Source: Liolophura sinensis
Lineage: Eukaryota > Mollusca > Polyplacophora > Chitonida > Chitonidae
Direction of reading: 5' to 3'
DNA: 64,000 bases
NCBI RefSeq assembly: GCF_032854445.1
Contig: NC_088301.1
Location: forward strand, 16,884,018 to 16,948,017
The notes under the pieces are model-generated. The model was not told where the DNA came from. It saw only the letters and a program-made list of their open reading frames with translations, and did no database searches. Position 1 is the stretch's first letter, and each line of letters opens with the position of its first letter. This document shows, one piece after another, positions 1 through 12,221 of this stretch. The position numbers and the translations under genes were made by a program.

Positions 1-126
1 TCTGTTGTTGGCGAATAAATCACATATTCTGTAGATATAATAGCAATACACGACGTTCAGGCAGATCGGAAACAAGCTTTCCAGGCTGGAAATACTTCTT
101 CCTTTCTAATTTGTTAATTTTTGTAG

Positions 127-160
127 GTGACTTTAGTGCCTATTGTTGTGACCCTGTGAG
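127..160 (+). other. candidate internal micro-exon (34 nt)
   Basis: A long pyrimidine-rich tract ends in TAG at 124-126 and is followed by 34 nt and a strong donor, GTAAGA, at 161-166. Only one frame is open (DFSAYCCDPV); the other two contain stops. This has the look of an internal exon of a plus-strand gene cut by the left edge, but I recognise no protein and found no certain partner exon. It could be a chance pair of splice-like signals. Confidence 0.2.
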
Positions 161-414
161 GTAAGACTTTGTGTTTACTTCATTTTTATGCCTTGTAGAT
201 AGAATCAGCCGGGATTGTCTGGTCTAGATGTGGACCTGCTTACTGGTAAATGGGTTAGATTACATTTAAAACGGGCAATCTTTCTGGATGCTTACTGCCA
301 ATGTATATATGTATTTCCGTAATGTAAATAGGTCGTAGTTTCTAGAATCAACTGTGTAAATTGTTGCAAATATGTAGTGAATATTTATTGAGACGGGAAG
401 ATTCTAGTATATTG

Positions 415-688
415 AGGGGCCTTCTTGTCTCAGTTGGTCAAAACGCCAGCGCAGCGTAATGACCCAGAAGCCTCTCACCAATGCGGTCGCTGTGAGCTCA
501 GGTCCAGCTCATGCTGACTTTGTCTCCGGCCGTACGTGGAAAGGTCAGTCAGTAATCTGCGGATGTTCTTAAGTTTCCCCCGGGCTCTCCCCTGTTTCTT
601 CCTACCATTATGCTGGCCGTCGTACAAGTGAAGTATTTTTGAGTACGTGTAAAACACCAGCCTACAAATAAATAAATAAATCTAGTAT
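415..688 (+). repeat. SINE family A, near full length
   Basis: One of the most complete copies of the dominant repeat of the window. The 5' head (GGGGCCTTCTTGTCTCAGTT) corresponds to the tRNA-Leu/Ser-like head seen in other copies as GTGGCCGA-GTTAGC. A B-box-like segment, GTGAGCTCAGGTCCAGC, lies near 491. The body reads CCCCCGGGCTCTCCCC and then CCATTATGCTGGCCGTCG, and the tail ends in AAATAAATAAATAAAT. The whole layout repeats at least twenty times here in both orientations, which makes the repeat call secure. The tRNA origin is inferred from the head. Confidence 0.85.
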
Positions 689-690
689 GT

Positions 691-1628
691 TGTTCAAGCA
701 TATATATAACCCAGTTCGCAAGCGTTTCTATTTTGCAGTCTCAGGCAATGTAAGTAAGATTCAACGGCACTCTATCGTCAACGTCAGTTTTGCCTTTTCG
801 GAGAGTCAGCCATTCTGAAAGTTCTATTTTATTGTAAGGTCTGACATCGAGTGAGTATTTGGTCGCTAACTATCCTAGTGTTTGAGAATCTGCTCTGAGC
901 TTGTTTTGTTTATGGTCTCAATGTTCTATGACATACTTTTATCCCAATTTCACTGGAGGTAACGTTGCTCCGAGAGTCATTTTTCGTCAAGACCCGAGGA
1001 CTGGATTAGTTACCGAGGAATTTGGTGACTTCAAAAGAGAATATATATCAAACATTTGTCAGTGTACCGTCGAGTTCGACTGAATATTCACTTGGATGAC
1101 ATTGCCATGGAACTGTGGATTTAGCTCTTTCTATGGACTGAAACTTGCCATTGAGACTCCGTCTATTTGGACCGGGAGTGTGTCTGCCGTGATCTCCGTA
1201 AAAACTTATATGTTATAGTTTATAAGATGTAGAGTTTGTAATATACTGTTTAATTATATATATTGAATTGATTTAAGCGCGTCGGTGTTTCTTTGTTTGA
1301 TTTTGTTTTATCATTTTTTCCTATCTGATGGGGATATCTTTAGACTGTGTCATACTTTCTTCGTAACACACGACCATGCCTGCCACATAGTTCCTTTATT
1401 CTTATGTCTTAAAATAGAAACATGTCTTTCTTTGAAAACGAATCTGTCCAATTCCTAAACACAGTGAAATCCGGATTAGTACACGAAGAGCTTTTATTTA
1501 AGTATACACTGACCGACACATTTAGTCTTTTCCTGGCGTCATCAGGTCGGCAGTATTTGGTCATTTGGGGCATGCCACCAAACTCTCTCATTGGCTTACT
1601 GGGGATAGAGGAAGGCTCAGCCGTCATA
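691..1628. other. unassigned, one weak coding-like stretch
   Basis: No recognised gene or repeat. A plus-strand open stretch at about 884-1083 encodes a peptide that looks more coding-like than the surrounding random frames (it contains VIFRQDPRTGLVTEEFGDF) and ends in TGA at 1081-1083. It might be a terminal exon of a gene entering from the left, together with the micro-exon at 127-160, but no homologue is recognised. Confidence 0.2.
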
Positions 1629-1790
1629 TTTATTTATTTCTGTGACAGGTGTTTTACGCCATACTCAAAAATATTTCACTTATACGACGTCGGCCAGCAT
1701 TATTGTGGGAGGAAACCGGGCAGAGCACGCGGGAACAGTCGTCATATCAAACCCAGGAAGTAGACCGACATGACCGACAGTCAGTTTTAA
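1629..1790 (-). repeat. SINE family A, 3' part
   Basis: Reverse-oriented copy. It starts with the tail (TATTTATTTCTGTGACAGG) and continues through GTTTTACGCCATACTC, TTTCACTTATACGACG, CCAGCATTATTGTGGGAGG and AAACCGGGCAGAGC. It decays after about 1790 and the tRNA-like head is missing. Long open frames over this copy on either strand are products of the repeat. Confidence 0.8.
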
Positions 1791-1799
1791 ACCTGAATG

Positions 1800-3690
1800 G
1801 CCGCAAAGCGTTGCCGCAGATTAAGCTTTCTCATAACCGGTGTTTGGCTGTTAATATGTGGATTTTGCGTTAAACACAAATAAGATTATGGTGCGGATGG
1901 AACGGATTGTTAAAAGTAAAGGACAGGTCTTACATCTAGTTACATTCACACTAAGATAATATTGCACTTTCAAGAAATGACAGGAGTACATCTGGCAGGT
2001 AGAAATTTGATACATTGCCACCAAATACAACTGAAGTGATTCTAACAAAAATCATAACAAAATGATCTGGAGAAATTATTAAAATTAAACCCACATTTAA
2101 AACAGGCAAAGCGAATATATAATGTCTGAATGTAATTATTTCGTGTTGCATTTCTTACTTATCTTGAGTATATATGACAGATGATATGAGTGAGGCCTTT
2201 AACTTGCAAAAAATTCGATAAGACTTTGTTACGAGCTGTCGAAACTGGTTCTGTAAACGTTGATCTCAGCAAAACTGTATCTCTGCTCACTTAGACGGAA
2301 AAATGGGCTCTTCATCTCACAGAATTTGTGATGTGGCGTTGCTTTTGTAACTTTTGTCACGATATTTCGTGAGAAATGTTTACTGTTAACACATAGGTTT
2401 CTCCAATATTACAACTTTCGGCAGACAACCGACTGCATTACGTCTGACCCTGCCGATCGATTTTTATCTAAACAAGGCTGCTGTCGGAGGGTGGGCCATA
2501 AAATGATGATATTTTTAGCAAATTATTGCTGCGTAATCATCGTAAATTAGACACTCCCACATATGTGAACGGGAGTAGAAAGAAGGGGCATAAGAGACAC
2601 ATGCCTCTGTAACATCTCCATTAAGTATGATTTGGCAAAGTCAAACAGAACCTTCTCGGTACAAGTAACTTTCAAAGTGAAAGTAACAGCTCAGTGTAAC
2701 ATTCTAACATATGTCTTTTTTTTAATATGACTGTTTGCATGTACTGTAGTTTGATTGGAGGTTGAAGGGGAAAGCTGGATTGCGCAGGGCACTACTTTCA
2801 AGAAAAAAAGACTGGTTTATATTTAAAAGTATGGTGACTTGAAGTGTTGTTTGTTAAGAAACTGTACCTCAATGTAATCAAAAACAGTTCGGCCTTAAAA
2901 TAGGTTAAGAATATCAAAATTGAAACTGTTTTTGGCAGAATGTATTTGTAGAAAACTTCATAATGATCGTTTGGAGCGTCAAGTTAATTTAATTATTTGT
3001 CAAAAGTTATTATCCGCGTGGTAGTGCCTTGCTTCATGGAAACAGTGCTGTGATCGTTAGCGTAACGAGAATAGTGCCTATGCCAAGTATTAAGTGGCCA
3101 GATTGTTGCTCACGATTACTTATGCCATGGTGTTTGGCGTTCTTATTTTAAAGCAAAAACACGTTTAAAAGTAAAGAAAAGACCGTTTAGACGACTCGAT
3201 GGCAGAAATTACATGTAGAGGGAAGTTAAAGCTAAAATGTAGCGTAAAGCTTAATGTTTTATGATTACAGTTTCTGCAAGCTTTTACTGTAAGTAAGGGG
3301 AAAAACGGTCATTAAGCAAAATGGAAAGCATCAATGTGAAAGCCTGTGCAAGAAGCGATTTTTAAAATGGAGACACGGTGGATGTCAGCATTTGTAAGTA
3401 TACTGCAGATGTGCAGTGTGTTAAAGGCTGCTTTTTAATGTTCCACCTGATAAGAATAAAAAATTACAACATAAGGAGCAACGACAGTGGGATAGATTTC
3501 AAATGGTCACATTATCCGTTGAAATCCTGCCTCGTTAATTCGTTAATTCGTTAATTTTGTCAGCTCACCTCAGCTGAGGTTTTATTTGAAGTAAGCATGT
3601 ATGTGCTAATTACTAACAACTTAGGAACTCATAGTAACACGGCTTTAAGCAGATTTAGATTTTCGGGAAATTGGCCTTGTGATTATTGAT
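1800..3690. other. no gene seen
   Basis: AT-rich sequence without a coding-like frame or recognised repeat. At 3532-3557 an 8-bp unit, CGTTAATT, is repeated three times in tandem. Confidence 0.5.
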
Positions 3691-3760
3691 CTGGAACGTC
3701 CTAATTGGTTGACAGCTGGTATACGAATGTCAATTTCCACGCATAGATTTTAAAAAGTAA
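3690..3760 (+). repeat. R1 repeat fragment
   Basis: Carries the R1 signature GGTATACGAATGTC followed by CCACGCATAGATTTT. The same block is present at 14,020-14,070 and 24,600-24,645, and in reverse at 35,408-35,425. No coding potential. Confidence 0.55.
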
Positions 3761-3774
3761 CCTTACTAGTAATT

Positions 3775-5235
3775 TATTACACCTCGCCGTTCTAGAATTA
3801 CTCAGAAAGTTGTCTTTACATCACATTTAAGATACATCCACATAAAGGAATCAAGAGGGATCAAGCCTTGGGGATGCTTTGTCAGTGACAGCTATCGCAT
3901 TATACCGGTATTAAATTTCACCTCACACTCCCCAAGGACTTTGTCCTAACATCGATAAGTTCGCAAACCAACGTACGCCCCCGTAACTTATAAACTTGCA
4001 CAGATTCACAACACATAGATGACGAAGAATGAAAAAAAATGAGTGACGGAGGTTTAGGGGCACATTGATAATAATTTTGCGATATGGAGAGAATTTGATA
4101 ACACCCAGAATGAAAACAAAAAGGAACCAATCAGGTTTCAAAACAAAAATAAGAGAAATAGCCGAATTTGAGTCCTAAGGCGTTTAAAAATACCATCGTT
4201 AATTACAGAATCACATGCAAAGCCGCTGGAATTTAGAGTCCACTGTGTAATTACAGGGGGTAAACCCAGGACTGCCACGACGGTGTAACAGTTGACAAAT
4301 GGTCATAACCGGTGAAATCTGGCCTATTATTATTAATTCACCCCGATCTTTATACTTTACTTTATACAAGCCGATTCTATCTGTTCATGTAAAAGCTGAA
4401 TAACAGCCACTTAGACTCCCCTTATCGACATAGCTTAAAGCGAACATAAAGTCTGCCACTATACATACAAAGAAAAAATGATGTAGGACACAGTTATTAC
4501 CGAAGAATTATGTCAAAAAGTTTTGAAAGCCGAGAAGATGAAGTTCAGTACTGGGGATATGGCACTGACGGACAATTCACTCCGAGTAGTGAGTTGTTGT
4601 AGAAGCCCATATGAACCAATCAATAGCGATGAAAGCGTCACGTGATTACTGGCTTTCACGAAGAAAGGGTGATGGTTGGCGAATGGTCACAGGGAACAGG
4701 TGAAATACGGCCTCTTGTCAATGTACCTCAGTTAGGGATTTGTTCTAACTGTTCATGTAAATGTATAAATAGTTGCAATTTACACGCCCCCTAGCACCGT
4801 GGCTTAAGTGAGAATTAGTTTTAAAAAATGAGGTGATTTTAATTATAGTTGATTACACGTCACTGACCTAGAATTACTCGAAATGCTGTGTTTTCATCAC
4901 ATTTAACATACAATTACATTAAAACATTGCAACGGGACCAAGCCTCGTTGATGCTCAATACACCAGCAGAATCCTGGTTTATGCAGGAACACAATTTAAT
5001 TAAATTCGTACAGCATAGAAAGACCAGAGCAGCGACGACAGTGTGATAGCTGGCAACTGGTCACAGGTAACCAATGAAATACGGTCTCTGGTCAATTTAC
5101 CTTACCTTACTTGTCAATTTACTTTTTCTTTTAGAAAAAGAAAAAAAAATACATTGATGCTCATTGCAATTTATTAGACGTCACTGGTCTAAAATTGCTC
5201 AAAATGATGTGTTGCCATCAGATTTATTAAACAAG
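3775..5235 (+). repeat. loose tandem array of R2 repeat units
   Basis: At least three R2 units in the same orientation. The core (GTGTGATAGCTGGCAACTGG and variants, followed by GTGAAATACGGCCTCT) lies near 4,267, 4,668 and 5,048, so spacing is roughly 380-400 bp. A second block, CTAGAATTACTC followed by CATCACATTTAA, recurs near 3,792, 4,869 and 5,190. Units are diverged and there is no open frame. This is non-coding repeated DNA. Confidence 0.55.
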
Positions 5236-5269
5236 CGCATGAAAACAAACCCATCGCCGAATTCTTGAA

Positions 5270-8200
5270 AATTCTACATAGTCAACCTTGACGTCTGCTT
5301 AAACATCACACGAAACACACACAGGAAATCAGTAAATTATATTTTACACTGATGCAGATCAGGGGTGACAAATTTGTGTTTTAATGGGTTTTAAGCGGAT
5401 ATGGGAATGTGTTGAAAAAAGTCCGATATGGTGTTGTCAAGTTGACACCTTAAAGAGCCATTGTGTTTTATTGTTTTATTACCGGCGATGTCGGATTAAT
5501 TGGTAAATAACAAAGACCATTTCTTTAGCTTTCATGATTTATCATTTAAAGTTGGTAGTTCTAATATTTGATTATTGCCCGCACCGGACACAACAACTTC
5601 CCCACCGTATTGTCGGTTGAGCACCAGTGTTATTTGCTGTTGCAGCCAAATCCAAACACAAAGAACATTGTTTAAAGAAATCCCTAAAAAATGTGTCCAT
5701 CTAAGCAATTCAGATGTCCATGCAACCTTCCCCTACCACATGTTAATACATCGTCAAAATACATGACGTATTTCCGACACTGTCCATAACAAAATTTGTC
5801 CCTAAAAGCACACTTATAACATGAGGCCAGTTAAATTCCTATACGAGGCAGGAATCAGTTTTCAGTACCACAGCTTCAATTATATGAGTCACTGAATCAC
5901 TTATTTACATGTAAAACACCTTTTAAAACTGACTTTTGCCATGTAACGACCCATAGTTATAGATATATAGCCTTTTACTGACAAACATTCAGAAACTATA
6001 GTTGCTGCGGCGTCCACAAGGTTTTACAAAAAATGTTTTTGTTGCTAAACTAATGGCCAGGTTCACGCGTGCTGAAGCATCGCCTTGTGCCGGTTCAAGG
6101 GGTAAGCGGTTGATTCGCCCAAGCCGAAGAACTTTGTATCAAACGCTGTGATGAAAGGCCATATGCGTGTAACAGACGAATACGAAAAGGACAAATATGA
6201 AAATCAGTGTACTTCACAACAGAGGTACCACAGTGTATTTTCCTGCATTTAGCTATTTGTACTTCAGATTCTGACATTTTATATGTTCATGACGTTGCCT
6301 TCACACTGAGCTTTTCTTGTATATCTTCGAATCATATGGGTTAAAAACATCACCGGTTCCTAAAACGTCAGCTCTTTCAGCCCCAGGCATACCTTCAGCA
6401 AACAAAGCCTACATCCTAAACGATTCACTTTCCTAATGTTGAGCATTAACCAAGGATCGCATGCCATGAAATCTTAAAGGGATATTGACATCCCGTCTCC
6501 AGTCATTTAAAATTCAGATTAAAAAAGCATCTTTTTTTATTTTTTTTAAAAAGCCCCGCTTGACACTCTGTGTGCCTAATAGCTGCATCCTCTATTGATT
6601 GATTTGATTCTTAAATACAATCCAACAAAATTTAAAAATCCCGTCAATCAATTTTGTTCTTGTATGTTATTGAAACAAGGGGCCGGATGGTGGACTTCAC
6701 AAAAGTCAAGCTGACATAAATGTGCCTGCTTTTACCTAATCCACAACACAGTCTTCGAGGATGCCGCCATGCATCCTTTCGCTTTGTCAATATATCAAGG
6801 CAATATTAGGCTGGATAAATTGAACAATAGCGTGCAGGCCTGTCTTGCCTTAGAATGAAATTTGTTGAGGACCTTGGGGCAATTGTTGAGGGTTTGTTCC
6901 CAATGGGAAACACTCCATTTGTTCTACCTATCTGTACTCATTAAACACTTCATTAGATGCTTTACAACATAGATTACTCCTTCTAGACATCCATCCAAAC
7001 AGCCACAACCTTGAAAGAGGTACAGTTTCTTCTCTCAGGATTTAGCTTCAAGTGTCTCGAAGTCCCGCCAGTGAAAATGTATACCAAAGAAAAACAGAAA
7101 TGAAAGCTGATATAAATGAAAGTAACACGCACCTTGTGTAGAAGTCCAGTATGCCTTAACATAATTCTCCGCATTTATCATGATCGAAGTTCTACTTCGA
7201 TCATTATAAGTTTTGAATGACAGTCTGGTATCCAACAGCAGGACGACTGGAATTCTGTACTACAACCGCGTGTCTTCCTTGTACTAAATACGATGAATGC
7301 GACCCTACCGTGTGTTTATATGTTTGATATCTTTGACCACTGTTGCAGGGTGCATTGAATGGCATATGTCCAAGTACAAATGTACTCAATTTTTGTTGAG
7401 TATTTCCACATTTGTCAACGACAAAATTCATGGTAATCTAAACGCCCCTTTGACAATTTTTCAGCCACAATGTGACGAATGTCTGTGGTGAAATGTTGAA
7501 AGCATATCATCTTCATTTAGTCCAGATTAGGTTGGAATTAAATAAATTCAAACTAGAACGCAGTCATCGAAAATGATTGTCAGGGATTCTTAAGTTTTGA
7601 CTATGAATGTATACAAAACAATAAAGTCCAACGGCCACGAACACATCACTTCCTCATGTTGTTTTTCATTGCTATGCCGAAGTAAACCTGTTTTCCGTCG
7701 TACTAATTTCTTCTAAAATAGTTTTGATCCGCCTAGAGCAAATTCTGTTGTTGTTTGCTGTAATGATGTTTGTCAAAGCTAGTAGTAGTTTGTGTGAATA
7801 TGTGTGGCTCGTATTGTGCTCTCAGGTAAACCACATGCGATCGTTTCTAGCTTCATGTTACATTTGATTAGTTTGGTTATATGCCTCATTTATTTAGCAT
7901 TCCAGTTCGTCTCTTTAACACGCCAGGCACATTAAGGAAGACTTGGATGTAACCTTTAGATACACTGGATCGTACTGTGATTGTATATCAGCTCTGATTT
8001 CCATTTTGCAACAATATCTTTAATTCTCAGCTGGACGTGAGGCGTGGGAGTAAAACACAGCTAACTATCGGAATTGTAGTCTGGGTTCTAACCCTATCGT
8101 GGTGTGCAATGAATGAATGATGGCTTTATGCTACATTGGCAGTGTTACAGTCATATAGTTGTAATGACCGGCTCATGATCGTATCTCAAAACAGTAGGTT

Positions 8201-8490
8201 TTGTAAGTTTTTAAGAATAACTAAACATCATAATAGTCACCGATAGAATACAAATTTATACTAAAATTTAATAAATTATACGTATATTTCTTTTAGAACA
8301 ATGGTAGCAACACACCGGTCTGAGTGTTAGAGTGCCGTATAATACAAAAACAAGTCTTATATCACCTGACATTACTAGTGTCTCTCAAAAAGTTTTTAAA
8401 CAGTGGCATTCTGCCATTGTGGTAGGAGATGTGTGTTGCCACGATCAAAGCATTTAAGTGAACAATTAGAATACAACTGAGATAAATTTA
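5270..8490. other. no gene seen
   Basis: No coding-like frame. At 7,180-7,204 there is a perfect hairpin with an 11-bp stem, ATGATCGAAGT, and a 3-nt loop. The short open frames here are scattered and do not resemble known families. Confidence 0.45.
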
Positions 8491-8494
8491 CAAG

Positions 8495-8605
8495 AGGTCA
8501 GATTTCACTGGTTACGGGCAACCATTTGCCAACTGTCACACTGTCATCGCTTTTTGTGCTTTTAGTCTGTATGCTTTAGTCTTTCATTCTGCCGGTCTTA
8601 CTCAC
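8495..8605 (-). repeat. R2 repeat, reverse copy
   Basis: Reverse complement of the R2 core: GAGGTCAGATTTCACTGG, then CAACCATTTGCCAACTGTCA and CACTGTCATCGC. It matches the copies at 4.7 and 5.0 kb block for block. Confidence 0.6.
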
Positions 8606-8639
8606 GCCATCACAGTGTTGCCTACCAAGTATGCGGGTA

Positions 8640-10020
8640 CGACCGGCAGACGCTTTCTATGTTCATGTCAACAACTCTATTTTTCACATATGAACACATT
8701 CATTCCATTTAGATATGTAAAATTTGTGATAAGCATAACTTAAGTTCAAAGTAATTATTCAGAAAAAGGATCTTTCTTGTAAGATAATAACAATAGTACC
8801 AGAAAGAAAACGTTTGATCGAGTAATGGACAAAGCGTGCCAACATTTCCATGTTCCCAACAGTAAAATCACATCACATTTGCGGGTTTTCCAATTTTATG
8901 GTTTCTTAACAAATGTATACCCAGGCAGTGATGGCATGTGAAACAATCTCAAAAGTTGTTAATATCACTATGAACTGGAGTCAAAAACCAGTTGGTACCG
9001 AAAACAAGAGCCACAAATTGTATTGCCCAGAGCATATTCACTTTCACGTTTCAAAACGAAGAACGGCATCTGTTAACATTGCCTATTTTCATTTTTCTGA
9101 ACACAGGGGATACAGATATAGGTATATATGTTTTTGTTCATCCATTTATCCGGCTATCTCCAGGTATGAAATCGATAATATAACCGTGGGGGAGGGGGGG
9201 TAGACTCGTTAAATGTGGCAAGAGTCCTCAGCATAACTGAAAGGTAAGCTCTTATACTCTATTTGTTTTAGTGATATCTGTTATACAGATATCTGTATAA
9301 TCAGTCACACTCCCTACCAAAATCGCCTTCAGTCAGTGACACGTAAAAACACAAGCTCTACACATGGATATATTGGAACCTCATATTCTTGCTTGGAAAA
9401 TGAGCACTTTTTGTAATTCATAATGTTAGAGTCAATAAGGTTTTGGCTCGATTTCGACGACAAGAACCAGTTGCCTCGGGAGAGGTCAGAATTATTAAAA
9501 AAAACCCAGCGGCATGTTGGGTATTGGGTCGAGTTCAACATGTTTTGAAGGAAGGTGACACTACTTACCTGAACTGCTGTCGACATTACTTTAAACCCTG
9601 TTTCTAACACTGACATATTTGAAATCGTTAGCACGTTTTGATATAATATTACCTTAATAAATAAATTTTACTCTCTCTCTTGTAGCGTATGATCTCACGG
9701 CAGTAGAGTTTCAGAGGTAGATATTAGGAAATTAAAGCGATCTAGTTCACATTAGTGTGGGCTGTGTTATTGCAGTCGGCAAAATATTAAGGTATTTAAC
9801 CAGAATTAAAATATACACTTTTGTGCTTCGATAGCCAAAGAAGCAGCTAAAGAAAAGACACGGCTAAAGAACTGGATATGACAATATTCAAAACATATCT
9901 CTTCACCATGTCTGAAAGGTGGGATCCAATTAAGAGCAGCAATATATATCGACGGGAAACGTCTACTGATTAGGCTTAAGAAAACCTGATGTCCCTTTTC
10001 TAAACAAAGCTCCTTCTTAT
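8640..10020. other. no gene seen
   Basis: No recognised gene. A 9-bp inverted repeat, GATATCTGT / ACAGATATC with a 3-nt spacer, lies at 9,273-9,293. On the minus strand an open frame over 9,329-9,634 contains a strong donor-like CAG/GTAAGT at about 9,565. I could not find a matching acceptor or a homologue. Confidence 0.4.
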
Positions 10021-10024
10021 GTCT

Positions 10025-10445
10025 GGACCAGCCCCGATAGCACAGCCTTTGCGTCAAGAGGGGTCGATCAAGGGTCAATCCTGGGTCGGGTCACATGTAA
10101 GTCCTGAAAAAAGATTCACAGTTGGTAGAGCATCCGCTTCGAGAGCGGTCGATCCAGGGTCAATCCTAAGGCCTTAAAAGAGGAAGTTGTAACTTCCTCG
10201 CTTGGCGGTCCGCATAAAGGGGATAGTTCAACGACTGGTTGACCCGTATCAGTATTATGGCTCGGGCGGGGTGGCTTTCTTGCCTTCGGTAAGCAGCACT
10301 AGATAGTGAAGCAAAACTAGATAAAAGAGCGGTGGAAATCCGTCCTGCCACTAGGAGGCACATTGTATACACAGTAAAGACCCCTTAGTCGTCATATGAC
10401 TGAAAAATTGTTAAGTTCGACATTAAACCCCAAGCACTCACCCAT
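10025..10445 (+). repeat. SINE family C, with duplicated tRNA-like head
   Basis: The copy at 10,112-10,445 begins with a tRNA-like head (GTTGGTAGAGCATCCGCTTC, then GGTCGATCCAGGGTCAATCC). The body contains GAGGAAGTTGTAACTTCCTC, CAACGACTGGTTGACCCG and GCGGTGGAAATCCGTCCTGC. The 3' end is TTAAACCCCAAGCACTCACC. Immediately upstream, at 10,025-10,110, is a second truncated head (GGTCGATCAAGGGTCAATCC), so two copies or two heads are joined. The reverse copies at 32.5-32.9 kb share the body and the end. It is not a functional tRNA gene, because no acceptor stem can be closed. Confidence 0.75.
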
Positions 10446-11490
10446 TCTTATTCTGGGGTTAGTAAGGCTTATACTTCGTTCATAAATGATCCTCTGCGTA
10501 TATCAAACCGACAGTAATCCTAATGGAAAACTTTCATGTATCATGGGTTAAAACCACCACAGTATCAAAACGCCCTGCGTTATTGTCTTATGGCGCTTTG
10601 TAAGTTTATCACAAATGGCTTTAGAGTCAGGTGACATATCTCACGAGATACGTGTGGGTTTGTTTAAAACTGCAACGGCTTTAAACTCTTCTGCATAATA
10701 GAAAATTTGTTATTTTTTATTTTTTTGTTTTTCTAAATAGCCATAGGGTTTCAACCCAATCTCTTTTACGATCATCGACGCCAAAGCCAACAGTTGAACA
10801 AGAATCTCTTGCCGGAGGAATATATAGTGAATATAAGCGTCATGTCCGACATTCGTATATCATTCGTAATCCGGAAAGGGCGTTCTTGCGACAATCGCAA
10901 GATGCATATCCAAAACAGCGTTTAACACCAGCTCCCAAAGACAAAGGTATGTAAGAAAGTATACAAATAGGAAATAAAGCCGGTAACACCCAAGAGAGGA
11001 GCGGTCATCAATGATTCCGGGCAGACAGTGGATATTTTAGGCATGAATTCCATAGTAAAGTTCAAATTCCAGGTCAAATAACAATTAAACAAGGTATCTC
11101 ATTGGCACTTTGATTGCAACTGTTCATAAAGGTATCATGCAGATGCAATGAGCAAAGCTGCCTTTACGGCCCCTAAACCCCAGGTTAAGCGGTATTAGAT
11201 ACAGGTCGAAAATGACGAGCGTTACAGATCTTAACCGAAAAGATTGTGATTCAAAAGTAACGGACGATGACGTCTTTTCCGTTAATATGTAAGGATCTAA
11301 TAGTACAAGAGGCGCCACATGAGCTTACATGATGGAGTTCGTCAAATACCTGTCGGCGTTGAGTGGTTCCCCAAAGGTTGTTAACTTTCTTCCCTTGTAA
11401 ACAGGATCGTCCTTATGTAACAGTAATGTCCTTGAACACACCATAATTATGTGTAAGTCTGTAACAAAGTGAATGTCTAAATGTAGTATT
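10446..11490. other. no gene seen
   Basis: No coding-like frame or strong repeat. GACATTCGTATATC near 10,849 may be a short reverse R1 remnant. Confidence 0.4.
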
Positions 11491-11494
11491 TTTG

Positions 11495-11700
11495 AGATAT
11501 TGCTATCTAAGGTAAGCAGAATCCCGGTTTATGTGGTGTAAAATATTGCAGATTCGCGATTAAGATTAGAAGAGTAACAACAGTGTGATATTTGGCAAAT
11601 GGTCAGATATATAACCGGTGAAATCAGTCCTCTTCTCAGTTTACCACAGTGAGAGTTTTGGTCCTCCTAAATATCTAAATACTGAAAAAGTGAAAACTAA
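11495..11700 (+). repeat. R2 repeat
   Basis: Contains the upstream block CAGAATCCCGGTTTATG, then CAGTGTGATATTTGGCAAAT, ACCGGTGAAATCAGTCCTC and CAGTTTACCACAGTGAGAG. This is the same order of blocks as in the copy at 4,965-5,110. Confidence 0.6.
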
Positions 11701-12097
11701 CAGCATGGTTAAAGCCGATACAGGTAAACGTAACTAAGTTACTTATGTTAAGCATATTTCAAACCCAGTCTCTTGGGACATCTGCACATAATCTGTCGTC
11801 AGGCATAGGCAGGAGAACATTTTAAGGAATCATTGCTTCTCTATAGTTCCTGTCGAACAGTATATACTTCAAGACTTTTCAGTGCAAAACACGAACATGG
11901 TTGACTTGTTTGACGGCTACCCTGTTCACGGCTGGGACAAACCACTGCTCTTCTCAAGTTGGACGATATACGTTACAAACTTAAAGATGGGGGAATCGCT
12001 CATTAAAGTCTTCTTATAACAATGGAACGATGGTTTGTTACGTTTTACCATCATTACCCAACGCTTTGAACATGTCCTCTAAAACTACAACACGTGT

Positions 12098-12221
12098 TAT
12101 GGTTTGCCAGCAACCTGAGGATGGCCGTGGTTTTTCCTCTGGCTCTCCCCAGTTTCCTCCACCACAAAGTGGAATATTCTTGAGTATAGCGTAAAAAATC
12201 AATCCAACAAATAAATAAAAC
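12098..12221 (+). repeat. SINE family A, 3' half
   Basis: Contains GCCAGCAACCTGAGGATGG, GGCTCTCCCCAGTTTCCTCC, GGAATATTCTTGAGTATAGC and the tail AACAAATAAATAAAA. It is inserted in large repeat unit 1 at a place where unit 2 has no SINE. Confidence 0.8.

Noticed and set aside
1422-1763. 113-codon plus-strand open frame
   Set aside because: Its last third is read through a reverse SINE A copy, and the first part resembles no family.
10112-10165. tRNA gene-like sequence (TTGGTAGAGCATCCGCTTCG and a T-loop-like GGTCAATCC)
   Set aside because: No closed acceptor or T stem, and it is fused to a repeat body shared with 32.7 kb, so it is the tRNA-derived head of a SINE.
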